Of a stretch of 8,555 bases of DNA, positions 1-6,027 are shown piece by piece. The stretch spans positions 1 through 8,555 of the forward strand of contig JAQXEB010000316.1 in NCBI GenBank assembly GCA_029251065.1, written 5' to 3'. Origin of the DNA: Luminiphilus sp. (GTDB lineage: Bacteria > Pseudomonadota > Gammaproteobacteria > Pseudomonadales > Halieaceae). The translations under genes were made by a program, and so were the position numbers. Below the pieces are notes generated by a model that worked only from the letters and a program-made list of their open reading frames with translations, was not told the origin of the DNA and made no database searches. Positions within the stretch are counted from its first letter, which is position 1, and each line of letters opens with the position of its first letter.

Positions 1-74
1 TCGCATCAGGTGCCTTCGTACCGAACAACGCGGCTCAAGCGGCTGATAATAATGAGCAGGGAAAGCTTTTATGA
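1..74 (+). CDS. Possible C-terminal end of an unidentified upstream gene
   Basis: Read from base 3, this frame is open and ends at TGA 72-74, so the stop overlaps the ATG of the next gene (ATGA at 71-74), an arrangement typical of translationally coupled operon genes. The tail is rich in Ala, Asn and Gln (it includes NNAAQAADNNEQGKLL), a composition seen in flexible ends of secreted or periplasmic proteins, and cannot be assigned to a family. Only 23 codons are visible, and another frame of this stretch is also free of stops, so an open frame here is weak evidence. The main support is the ATGA overlap. In some related operons a cytochrome c or an accessory gene sits next to the IorA gene, but nothing in this tail identifies one. 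It could also be untranslated leader. Confidence 0.35.
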   Translation, partial: ASGAFVPNNAAQAADNNEQGKLL

Positions 75-562
75 CAACGTTTACGCTTAACGGCGAGGTC
101 CGGTCTGTCGACACAGATCCCGAAACGCCAGCACTTTGGGTCATTCGCGAGCAACTTGATCTCACAGGGACTAAGTTTGGCTGTGGTATGGCGCAGTGTG
201 GCGCCTGCACCATCCATGTCGATGGACGCGCGCAGCGCTCATGCACAACACCGATCGCCTCATTAGAGGGCGCAATTGTCACTACGATTGAAGGTCTTAA
301 GAGTGCTGACGGTTCGCTCCATGCTTTGCAGCAAGCCTGGATTGATCAGCAAGCGCCTCAGTGCGGCTACTGTCAGTCTGGACAACTGATGTCGGCTGCC
401 GCCTTGTTGGCGGTTAACCCAAATCCAACTGACGCTGATATTGACTCAGCCATGCGCGGCAATATTTGCCGTTGCGGTATGTACGGGCGTATTCGATCAG
501 CGATCAAACAAGTCGCCGGCGCCTCCTTCTACGACGCTATGGAGGGTTCTCAAAATGGGTAA
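71..562 (+). CDS. iorA: [2Fe-2S] small subunit of molybdenum hydroxylase (IorA-type, copy 1)
   Basis: Small electron-transfer subunit of an isoquinoline 1-oxidoreductase/aldehyde oxidoreductase-type enzyme of the xanthine oxidase family, 163 residues and normal length. The N-terminal half is a plant-type ferredoxin domain with cluster ligands C38, C43, C46 and C58 (CGMAQCGACTIHVDG). The C-terminal helical domain holds the second cluster with C98, C101, C133 and C135 (QCGYCQSGQLMSAAALL and GNICRCGMYGRIRSAI). The Gln before the first of these Cys normally contacts the molybdopterin cytosine dinucleotide cofactor. The start ATG is supported by AGGGAA at 58-63, eight bases upstream, and by the usual family N terminus (FTLNG). 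There is no signal peptide, so export probably occurs together with the Tat-bearing large subunit encoded next, with which it overlaps by 8 bases. The family is certain; the substrate is unknown. Confidence 0.95.
   Translation: MTTFTLNGEVRSVDTDPETPALWVIREQLDLTGTKFGCGMAQCGACTIHVDGRAQRSCTTPIASLEGAIVTTIEGLKSADGSLHALQQAWIDQQAPQCGYCQSGQLMSAAALLAVNPNPTDADIDSAMRGNICRCGMYGRIRSAIKQVAGASFYDAMEGSQNG
541..546 (+). promoter_or_regulatory. Shine-Dalgarno site setting the start of the first large subunit
   Basis: GGAGGG lies eight bases before ATG 555, inside the 3' end of the small-subunit gene. It favours ATG 555 over the far-upstream in-frame ATG at 441, which would add 38 residues that merely read through the small-subunit gene in another frame and would push the twin-arginine motif away from the N terminus. 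Confidence 0.85.
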
Positions 563-2831
563 ATGGACACGAAGAGCCGTACTTTCAGCCGGTGTCGTCG
601 GTGGTACAGGGCTCGTGGTTGGGATTGCGGTTCGGCCTGGAAATCCAACAGAGACGGCAGGTCATTTGGTGGCGGGTGAGGGTGAAAACCTACTTCACCT
701 CTACGTCAAAATAGATGCTAATAACCGCGCGACGGCTATTTTGCCGCACGCGGAAATGGGGCAAGGCGCATTGACTGCTCTTGCACAAATGCTCGCGGAA
801 GAGCTCGATGCTGACTGGGATTTGATGGGCTTTGAAGAGGCCCCTGCTGAGGCTGAATACGCCAACTATACCTTTGGTCGAGGCTATCTTTTCAAAGGCA
901 TTGATTTTCCGGGCGCTGTTGTGCCGACAGTTGACGGTCTGATGCTGAAGCTCTCTGAGTCGTTGGGTATGCAGATCACGGGTGGAAGCACCAGTATTCG
1001 TGCCACTGGACAGTACGGTGTTCGTGTCGCAGGCGCCGCCGTGCGCGAAATGTTGAAACGTGCTGCGGCGAAGACGTGGGCGGTTTCGGTTGAGGAGATT
1101 CGAACGGCAAAAAGTACGCTCTTCCACGACGGTAGCGGCCGTTCCGCACCTTACGCTGAGTTTGCGGCCGCTGCGGCGAAGGAAACACCTTCGTCAACGC
1201 CTCAACTCAAAAAGATGAGTGAATACAGCGTGATGGGGCAAAGCAAGCCGCGTCACGACATACCCGCCAAAGTCGATGGGTCAGCCCTCTTCGCTATGGA
1301 TGTTAAGCGCCCCAACATGGTCTATGCCGCGATAAAGCGGACGCCGGTTTTTGGCGGCACACTGAAACGGGTGGATGAGCGAGCGGCCAGAGCAATGAGT
1401 GGTGTTATCGACGTCGTTCAACTCCCGACGCTGAGTGCTGAGGGGATGATCGGCGCATACTCTGCCGGCGACTCTGTCGCGGTGGTCGCTGACAGCTACT
1501 GGAAGGCAGAAAGGGCGTTAAGCGCGCTGACGATTGAGTGGAACACTCAAGGTAATGAATCGATTTCAAGTGAGGCCATTTTTCAGCAGTTTGAACGTGA
1601 TATTTCCGCGTCGACTGATCGAAAAAATGACGTTGTTATCGGCGATGCAGCAACCGCGTTCGACAAAGCCGAAACGATTCTTTCTGCTGATTATCGGGTC
1701 CCTTATTTAGCGCACACCACCATGGAGCCACCTAATGCGACGGCGGAGGTATCGGCGGATCGGGCGGAAATTTGGGTCGGTTGCCAGAACCCACTGGGCT
1801 TTCGACAGCACATTGCTGCCCAGCTGGGCCTGGACTTTGACAAGGTAACGTTACACAACCACTTTTTAGGCGGTGGTTTTGGACGCAAAAGTAACGCGGA
1901 CTATGCGCTGCAAGCAGCACTCATTGCTCGGGCGGTGGGAAAGCCCGTTCAGTTGGTTTACTCGCGTGCAGAGGATATACGGCAAGATTTTTATCGCCCT
2001 GCGGTTCACAGCCGTTTCAAGGCGGGACTGGACGCTCAGGGGAATTTGATCGCTTGGCATAACACGTACGTTGATAAGCACGAGCCGATCGAGGCGCCGT
2101 TGATTCCGTATGCAGTCGCGGCGCAAGACATCGGTCACGTGGCGAGTCCAACGCACGTGCCTTTTGGCGCATGGAGAAGTGTCGATCATTCGCAACATGG
2201 CTTCTTTACCGAGTCATTTATTGATGAGGCGGCACATGCGGGTGCTCGAGATCCGTATGAGTACCGCCAGACCCTCCTGAAAGATAAGCCAAGAATGCTG
2301 GCGGTTCTGAACCGTGTTGCCGCCGAGGCGAGTTGGTCTGTGCCCATGGAAGCTGGCCGCGGCAGGGGTATTTCGCTTCAAGAGTCATTCGGTTCGATTG
2401 TCGGGCAGGTCGTTGAGGTTACCGTATCGGGTGGAAAGATTTGGGTCGATCGCGTCGTCGCGGTTATTGATGCGGGCTACGCCGTTTCACCAGACGGTAT
2501 GAAAGCGCAGATCGAGTCGGGCATTATCTATGGTTTGAGTGCGGCCATGTATGGCGATATTACGATTGAAAAGGGCGCCGTAGCGCAAAGCAGTTTTGCG
2601 AACTACGACACGATTCGTATGCATGACGCGCCCGTTATCGAAACGCATATTATCAACAGCGGGGCTGACATCGGTGGGGCGGGTGAGCCTGGCACTCCGG
2701 GTGTTGCGCCCGCTCTTGCCAATGCGATTTTTGACGCTACGGGCAAGCGTATTCGAACGCTTCCAGTGATGAACGCTGACCTTCGCACGGACTCCGAGTC
2801 GAGTCCGTCCGTTGCCGCCTTAACGCGCTAG
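555..2831 (+). CDS. iorB: Molybdopterin-binding large subunit, Tat-exported (IorB-type, copy 1)
   Basis: Catalytic subunit of a xanthine-oxidase-family molybdenum hydroxylase, 758 residues, close to the usual IorB length. It begins MGKWTRRAVLSAG followed by a Gly/Val-rich hydrophobic stretch, a twin-arginine signal (R6-R7) that points to periplasmic location; no clear AxA cleavage site is visible, so the segment may remain as an anchor. Molybdopterin motifs in order: EMGQG (67-71), TGGSTS (142-147), HTTMEPPNATAE (387-398), GGGFGRK (439-445), FGAWRSVDHSQHGFFTESFIDE (538-559, shown only to locate it) and GGAGEPGTPG (707-716). E711 aligns with the catalytic glutamate of the family. Compared with copy 2 it has about 35 extra residues before TGGS (roughly 98-141). 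It overlaps the small-subunit gene by 8 bases and should pair with that subunit. The substrate (aldehyde or N-heteroaromatic) cannot be read from sequence; the iorB symbol is a family label. Confidence 0.93.
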   Translation: MGKWTRRAVLSAGVVGGTGLVVGIAVRPGNPTETAGHLVAGEGENLLHLYVKIDANNRATAILPHAEMGQGALTALAQMLAEELDADWDLMGFEEAPAEAEYANYTFGRGYLFKGIDFPGAVVPTVDGLMLKLSESLGMQITGGSTSIRATGQYGVRVAGAAVREMLKRAAAKTWAVSVEEIRTAKSTLFHDGSGRSAPYAEFAAAAAKETPSSTPQLKKMSEYSVMGQSKPRHDIPAKVDGSALFAMDVKRPNMVYAAIKRTPVFGGTLKRVDERAARAMSGVIDVVQLPTLSAEGMIGAYSAGDSVAVVADSYWKAERALSALTIEWNTQGNESISSEAIFQQFERDISASTDRKNDVVIGDAATAFDKAETILSADYRVPYLAHTTMEPPNATAEVSADRAEIWVGCQNPLGFRQHIAAQLGLDFDKVTLHNHFLGGGFGRKSNADYALQAALIARAVGKPVQLVYSRAEDIRQDFYRPAVHSRFKAGLDAQGNLIAWHNTYVDKHEPIEAPLIPYAVAAQDIGHVASPTHVPFGAWRSVDHSQHGFFTESFIDEAAHAGARDPYEYRQTLLKDKPRMLAVLNRVAAEASWSVPMEAGRGRGISLQESFGSIVGQVVEVTVSGGKIWVDRVVAVIDAGYAVSPDGMKAQIESGIIYGLSAAMYGDITIEKGAVAQSSFANYDTIRMHDAPVIETHIINSGADIGGAGEPGTPGVAPALANAIFDATGKRIRTLPVMNADLRTDSESSPSVAALTR

Positions 2832-2844
2832 TGTCCTAAGCAAA

Positions 2845-2869
2845 GCCCTACCTTCGGTGGGGCACCACC
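2845..2869. terminator. Hairpin after the first oxidoreductase operon (possible terminator)
   Basis: On the + strand bases 2845-2852 can pair with 2856-2863 (GCCCTACC / GGTGGGGC, one G-U pair, loop TTC), 13 bases after the stop of the first large subunit. An alternative hairpin pairs 2856-2860 with 2865-2869 (GGTGG / CCACC, loop GGCA), and the two cannot form together. No U tract follows on the + strand. On the minus strand the first stem has one A-C mismatch but is followed by TTTGCTT. It could end transcription from either side of this convergent junction, but neither orientation is a textbook intrinsic terminator. Confidence 0.35.
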
Positions 2870-2893
2870 TCGTCGCTACTGCATTTTAGCTGA

Positions 2894-3112
2894 TTAGAGT
2901 GATTGCTCGAACGCCTTGCGGGTGGCGATGCTTCGGGCCATTTCGCGGTTGTGCTTTGAGCGCTTTTTGTCGTCTTCGTCAGCATAGGCCCGGAGCTTTT
3001 CAATGCTCCAGGACTCCATTTTTTTCTCGAGCGCCTTTCTGCTTTTCCCGAGATTCCGACTCCAGACGATGAGCACGATGACCAAGATGACCCCCCAAAA
3101 GGACTCAAGCAT
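2894..3112 (-). CDS. Small single-pass membrane protein of unknown function
   Basis: A 72-residue protein that I do not recognise. Residues 5-17 (FWGVILVIVLIVW) form one hydrophobic segment. The rest is highly charged and probably helical, with a basic stretch directly after the segment (RNLGKSRKALEKK) and a second Lys/Arg-rich run (DEDDKKRSKHNREMAR). The positive-inside rule suggests a short periplasmic N terminus and a cytoplasmic charged tail. ATG 3112 is chosen because GGAG (3120-3123) lies seven bases upstream; TTG 3118 and GTG 3115 are in frame but too close to that site. The gene lies 60 bases downstream of the second large-subunit gene on the same strand, so cotranscription is possible although an inverted repeat lies between them. 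An overlapping minus-strand frame (2848-3108) is Ser-rich, lacks an evident ribosome site and is taken as a shadow. Confidence 0.7.
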   Translation of the reverse strand: MLESFWGVILVIVLIVWSRNLGKSRKALEKKMESWSIEKLRAYADEDDKKRSKHNREMARSIATRKAFEQSL

Positions 3113-3119
3113 CACCAAG

Positions 3120-3123
3120 CTCC
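3120..3123 (-). promoter_or_regulatory. Ribosome binding site of the small membrane protein gene
   Basis: Read on the minus strand, GGAG stands seven bases before ATG 3112. This spacing decides the start among three adjacent in-frame candidates (TTG 3118, GTG 3115, ATG 3112). Confidence 0.65.
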
Positions 3124-3133
3124 AAAGCGTTCT

Positions 3134-3161
3134 CGTACCAGATTGTTGTATCTCTGGTACG
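3134..3161. repeat. 9-bp perfect inverted repeat between large-subunit gene and small membrane protein gene
   Basis: CGTACCAGA (3134-3142) and TCTGGTACG (3153-3161) are exact reverse complements separated by 10 bases. If two bases are allowed to bulge, the stem grows through AGAT/ATCT, leaving a 6-base loop (TGTTGT). It begins 12 bases after the stop of the second large-subunit gene (minus strand) and ends 11 bases before the ribosome site of the small gene. No U run follows on either strand, so it is not a standard intrinsic terminator. It could be an mRNA-stabilising or processing stem, an attenuator, or an operator for a dimeric regulator. Confidence 0.55.
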
Positions 3162-3172
3162 TCGCACTCTCT

Positions 3173-5383
3173 TTAGACAATCGTAAAGCCTTCCTTGCTG
3201 ATGGGAAGAGATCGTATGCGCTGACCACAGGCGTTAAAGACCGCATTACAGACCGCAGGTGCCAGCGGCGGTAATGCCGGTTCGCCAGCGCCGGTGGGTG
3301 AGTAACCTGAGTTCAGGACGTCGACGTGCACCCTGGGGCTTTGAGGCATCCGGAGTAATGGGTACGTGTCGAAGTTACTTTCCACAACTGCGCCGTTGAC
3401 CACGGAAATACTCTGCGCCGCCAGAGTGCTTAGTCCATCGATCACAGAACCTTGGAGTTGATTTTCCAAGCCTGATTGATTGATCACCTGACCCACGTCT
3501 GCTGCGATCCAAACGTCATGGACGGTAATACTTTTGCCTTCAACACTGACTTCGGCGACCTCCGCAATGTGGCCGGCGTGACTCAAAAAGAAGGCCAGTC
3601 CCAGTCCGCGTCCTTCTTGGAGCTCTCGACCCCAACCAGCTGCGCGCGTGGCGGCTCTTATCACAGCGTGAGCACGTGTCGTGTTTAGACTGGCGGGATC
3701 ATCTTCTTGAATATGTCCTTGGTGACCAATGGCATTCAGTAAAAAGGTCTCGTGGTCTTGCCCGGCAGCATGAGCCAGCTCGGCTATAAAGCTTTGCTCG
3801 GCAAAGGCATAAACGTTGGAAATAGGTGCCCGCCATGCGCCTGTGGGCGTTTGAGAGGGCACAAAGCTCTGTTCAACGGAGACGTTCTTGATGACTTTTC
3901 CAGGGAAGTCGAAGGGGCGGTAACTGGCGCCGTAATTCGCCTTTTTACCATCGGCTGATGCGGCGGCCAGTAAGTTTTTCCAGCCCGTTAACTGTCCGTC
4001 CTGGGCCACTGCGCCTTGCAGTCGGTAATACGTGGGCGCTCTGAAGTAGTCAAACGCCATGTCATCTTCGCGTTTCCACTGCAGCTTTACCGGCGCACCG
4101 ACCTTTCGGGAAATCAGAGCGGCTTCAAATACGTATTCATTGGACAAACGCCGACCAAAACCACCGCCCCCTCTGACCTGATGGACCGTAATTGTCTTGG
4201 GGCTGACGTTAAGCAGCTTCGCAAGGTTCGCGGTAATAAAGACGGGTGTTTGGCTACTTGTCCAAACCTCAACCTTGTCAGTTGCCGCCGAGACTAAAAC
4301 GCCTTGTGGTTCAAGTTGCGCGTGTGACACGAAATCTGTTGAGTAGGTGGCGTCAGCGGTAATCGCCGCATTGGCGAAGGCGTCGTCGACATCACCGACA
4401 CGTTCAATTTCTTCCTCGACTTTTCCGTCGGCCAGCGCTTTAAGCGCCTGTGCTTCAATGTCTTGCGTATTGTCTTTAGAGGCGGCAGACAGATCCCAAT
4501 CAACGTCGAGTGACGCGCGGGCTTTGAAGGTCGACCACGTGTCTTTAGCAACAATAGCGACACCCGACTGGGTGGCGTAAGACTCGCGGATATCAAAGTT
4601 GTAGGGGCCGGGCGTGCCTTCGATAAGGAAGGCGTCGATAATTCCAGGTAGCGCTTTAATCTCGTCAAGATTAGCCGACTTTGCGACCCCACCAATGGCT
4701 GGACATTTCACGAAGCTGGCGTAAACCATGCCCGGTGTTTTGGCGTCGATTCCAAAGATAGGTTGACCTGTTGCAATGTGCTCAGCCGAGGCATTTACAA
4801 CGCGATTACCGAGTAATTGATATTGGTCTGGTGTTTTAAGTGCGACCGTACCGTCGGTCGGGACTGCGAGTAAGGAGGCGCGACTCACCAAGTTCTTGTA
4901 GTGCGTCGCCCGTCCCGTGGGCGCGTGCAGGACCATGGATGAGCGGGTGCTGAGCGTGTCCTGAGGGACTCCCCACTCCTGTGCCGCCGCCTGGACTAAC
5001 ATCGCACGTGCAGTGGCACCCACTTTTCGCAGTTCATCCCACCGCATGGGCGTCGACAGCGAGCCTCCAGCAAACTGCATACCGTAATGTTGCGCGATGG
5101 GCGCCGCTTCGCAAACGACCTCATCCCAGTTGGCGTCGAGTTCTTCAGCCACGATCATGGGCAGCGACGTATTAACACCTTGTCCCACTTCAGGGTTTGG
5201 CGCATAGATGGTAATGCGGCCATCGGCATTAATCTGCACATAGGCATTCAGGACTCCCGAAGCTTCTGCGGCGGCAAGCGACATCACGGATACACCGCCG
5301 GTCGATGTGAGGGCAAGGCCCAGCGACACTTTTAAGAAATCGCGGCGGTCGGGGTTATTGAGTGATTGGTTATCGCGACTCAT
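3173..5383 (-). CDS. iorB: Molybdopterin-binding large subunit, Tat-exported (IorB-type, copy 2)
   Basis: Second catalytic subunit of the xanthine oxidase family, 736 residues, near normal IorB length. The N terminus carries a good Tat signal (PDRRDFLKVSLGLAL, R13-R14) ending in an Ala-rich region near 37-41 that could be cleaved. Motifs in order: EVGQG (65-69), AGGSLS (105-110), HAQLEPQG (354-361), GGGGFGRR (405-412), GAWRAP (515-520) with EQSFIAELAHAAG (529-541), and TGAGEPALPPLAPA (697-710); E701 aligns with the catalytic glutamate. It starts 4 bases inside the small-subunit gene (ATGA), with GAGGAG (5392-5397) eight bases upstream of the ATG. It is clearly homologous to the first copy but differs in the substrate-side motifs (HAQLEPQG against HTTMEPPN) and lacks the ~35-residue insertion, so it probably acts on a different substrate. 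The substrate is not identifiable from sequence. Confidence 0.93.
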   Translation of the reverse strand: MSRDNQSLNNPDRRDFLKVSLGLALTSTGGVSVMSLAAAEASGVLNAYVQINADGRITIYAPNPEVGQGVNTSLPMIVAEELDANWDEVVCEAAPIAQHYGMQFAGGSLSTPMRWDELRKVGATARAMLVQAAAQEWGVPQDTLSTRSSMVLHAPTGRATHYKNLVSRASLLAVPTDGTVALKTPDQYQLLGNRVVNASAEHIATGQPIFGIDAKTPGMVYASFVKCPAIGGVAKSANLDEIKALPGIIDAFLIEGTPGPYNFDIRESYATQSGVAIVAKDTWSTFKARASLDVDWDLSAASKDNTQDIEAQALKALADGKVEEEIERVGDVDDAFANAAITADATYSTDFVSHAQLEPQGVLVSAATDKVEVWTSSQTPVFITANLAKLLNVSPKTITVHQVRGGGGFGRRLSNEYVFEAALISRKVGAPVKLQWKREDDMAFDYFRAPTYYRLQGAVAQDGQLTGWKNLLAAASADGKKANYGASYRPFDFPGKVIKNVSVEQSFVPSQTPTGAWRAPISNVYAFAEQSFIAELAHAAGQDHETFLLNAIGHQGHIQEDDPASLNTTRAHAVIRAATRAAGWGRELQEGRGLGLAFFLSHAGHIAEVAEVSVEGKSITVHDVWIAADVGQVINQSGLENQLQGSVIDGLSTLAAQSISVVNGAVVESNFDTYPLLRMPQSPRVHVDVLNSGYSPTGAGEPALPPLAPAVCNAVFNACGQRIRSLPISKEGFTIV

Positions 5384-5886
5384 ACCGGCGTCTCCTCTGT
5401 CTGTGTTGCATCGTAGAAGAGGGCGCTGGCGACCATCGACGCACTCGCCGTTTTAATGGCTGACTTAATTCGCACATAGGTACCACAGCGACAGATATTG
5501 CCTTTCATGGCGTGGTCAATTTCGTCATCAGTTGGACTCGGATTTTTCTCAAGCAGCGCCGCTGCGGACATGATCTGACCAGCTTGGCAGTAGCCGCACT
5601 GCGCTACATCGTGCTCGATCCAGGCTCGCTGAACGGGGTGCAGCGCCTTCGTTGCAAGTCCTTCGATGGTTGTCACGGTCTGCCCGTCCAACGCGCCGAC
5701 TGGCAGCAGACATGACCGTGTTGCGATGCCGTCCAGCCACACTGTGCAGGCACCGCATTGCCCGACGCCGCACCCGTACTTAACGCCTTGTATCCCAGCG
5801 TGGTCACGCAGTGCCCAAAGGAGTGGCATGGTGGGGTCTAAGCCCTCTAACGAGTGATCTTTGCCATTGATTTTAATGTTTGCCAC
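5380..5886 (-). CDS. iorA: [2Fe-2S] small subunit of molybdenum hydroxylase (IorA-type, copy 2)
   Basis: Electron-transfer subunit of the second enzyme, 168 residues. The ferredoxin-type domain binds one cluster with C39, C44, C47 and C59 (GCGVGQCGACTVWLDG). The C-terminal domain binds the other with C97, C100, C132 and C134 (QCGYCQAGQIMSAAALL and GNICRCGTYVRIKSAI). The start is GTG at 5886, giving the usual family N terminus (MANIKINGK); AGAGGT (5895-5900) lies eight bases upstream. It has no signal peptide, so export with the Tat-bearing large subunit is expected. Its C terminus (after about residue 147) is about 5 residues longer than in copy 1, with an Ala/Ser stretch before ALFYDA, the counterpart of ASFYDA. 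The stop overlaps the large-subunit ATG by 4 bases, indicating coupled translation. It is the first gene of its transcription unit as far as visible. Confidence 0.94.
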   Translation of the reverse strand: MANIKINGKDHSLEGLDPTMPLLWALRDHAGIQGVKYGCGVGQCGACTVWLDGIATRSCLLPVGALDGQTVTTIEGLATKALHPVQRAWIEHDVAQCGYCQAGQIMSAAALLEKNPSPTDDEIDHAMKGNICRCGTYVRIKSAIKTASASMVASALFYDATQTEETPV

Positions 5887-5894
5887 CAGCGGGG

Positions 5895-5920
5895 ACCTCT
5901 ATTGAATTCTCCCAATAATA
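5895..5920 (-). promoter_or_regulatory. Candidate promoter -10 and ribosome site for the second oxidoreductase operon
   Basis: Read on the minus strand, TATTAT (5915-5920) matches five of six positions of the sigma-70 -10 box and would give a leader of roughly 20 bases before GTG 5886. A matching -35 box is weak (AT-rich CATTTT about 17 bases upstream). AGAGGT (5895-5900) is the ribosome site and supports the GTG start. The rest of the 141-base gap between this operon and the efflux gene shows no ORF, tRNA or convincing terminator. Confidence 0.35.
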
Positions 5921-6027
5921 GTCGCACAAATAGGGCAAAAATGAAGGAGGAATAAACGCGCTGCTGCAAAGACCAGGTGCTCAACTCGTTTATCGACGCG
6001 TAAAATGGGCTGGGTGGCGATTTAGAC

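Noticed and set aside
441..554. In-frame upstream extension of the first large subunit to ATG 441
   Set aside because: It lies wholly inside the small-subunit gene, encodes no family sequence, displaces the twin-arginine signal, and lacks the strong ribosome site that precedes ATG 555.
2848..3108. 86-residue minus-strand frame overlapping the small membrane protein
   Set aside because: Its composition is Ser/Pro/Arg-rich and low in complexity with no evident ribosome site, whereas the other frame gives a clear membrane helix, a charged helix and a well-spaced GGAG.
4294..4695. 133-residue minus-strand frame inside the second large-subunit gene
   Set aside because: It is a Ser/Arg/Pro-rich alternative frame on the same strand as an intact gene with all its family motifs, so there is no sign of a frameshift or an independent product.
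5941..5955. AAGGAGG motif and a four-codon ORF (MKEE) on the + strand in the intergenic gap
   Set aside because: The motif matches a perfect ribosome site, but no ORF of useful length follows on the + strand. On the minus strand it lies upstream of the likely transcription start of the second operon.
5952..5994. Distant pairing ATAAACG (5952-5958) with CGTTTAT (5988-5994) after the efflux gene as a terminator
   Set aside because: Only seven mostly AT pairs with a 29-base loop and no T tract on the minus strand; such a match is expected by chance.
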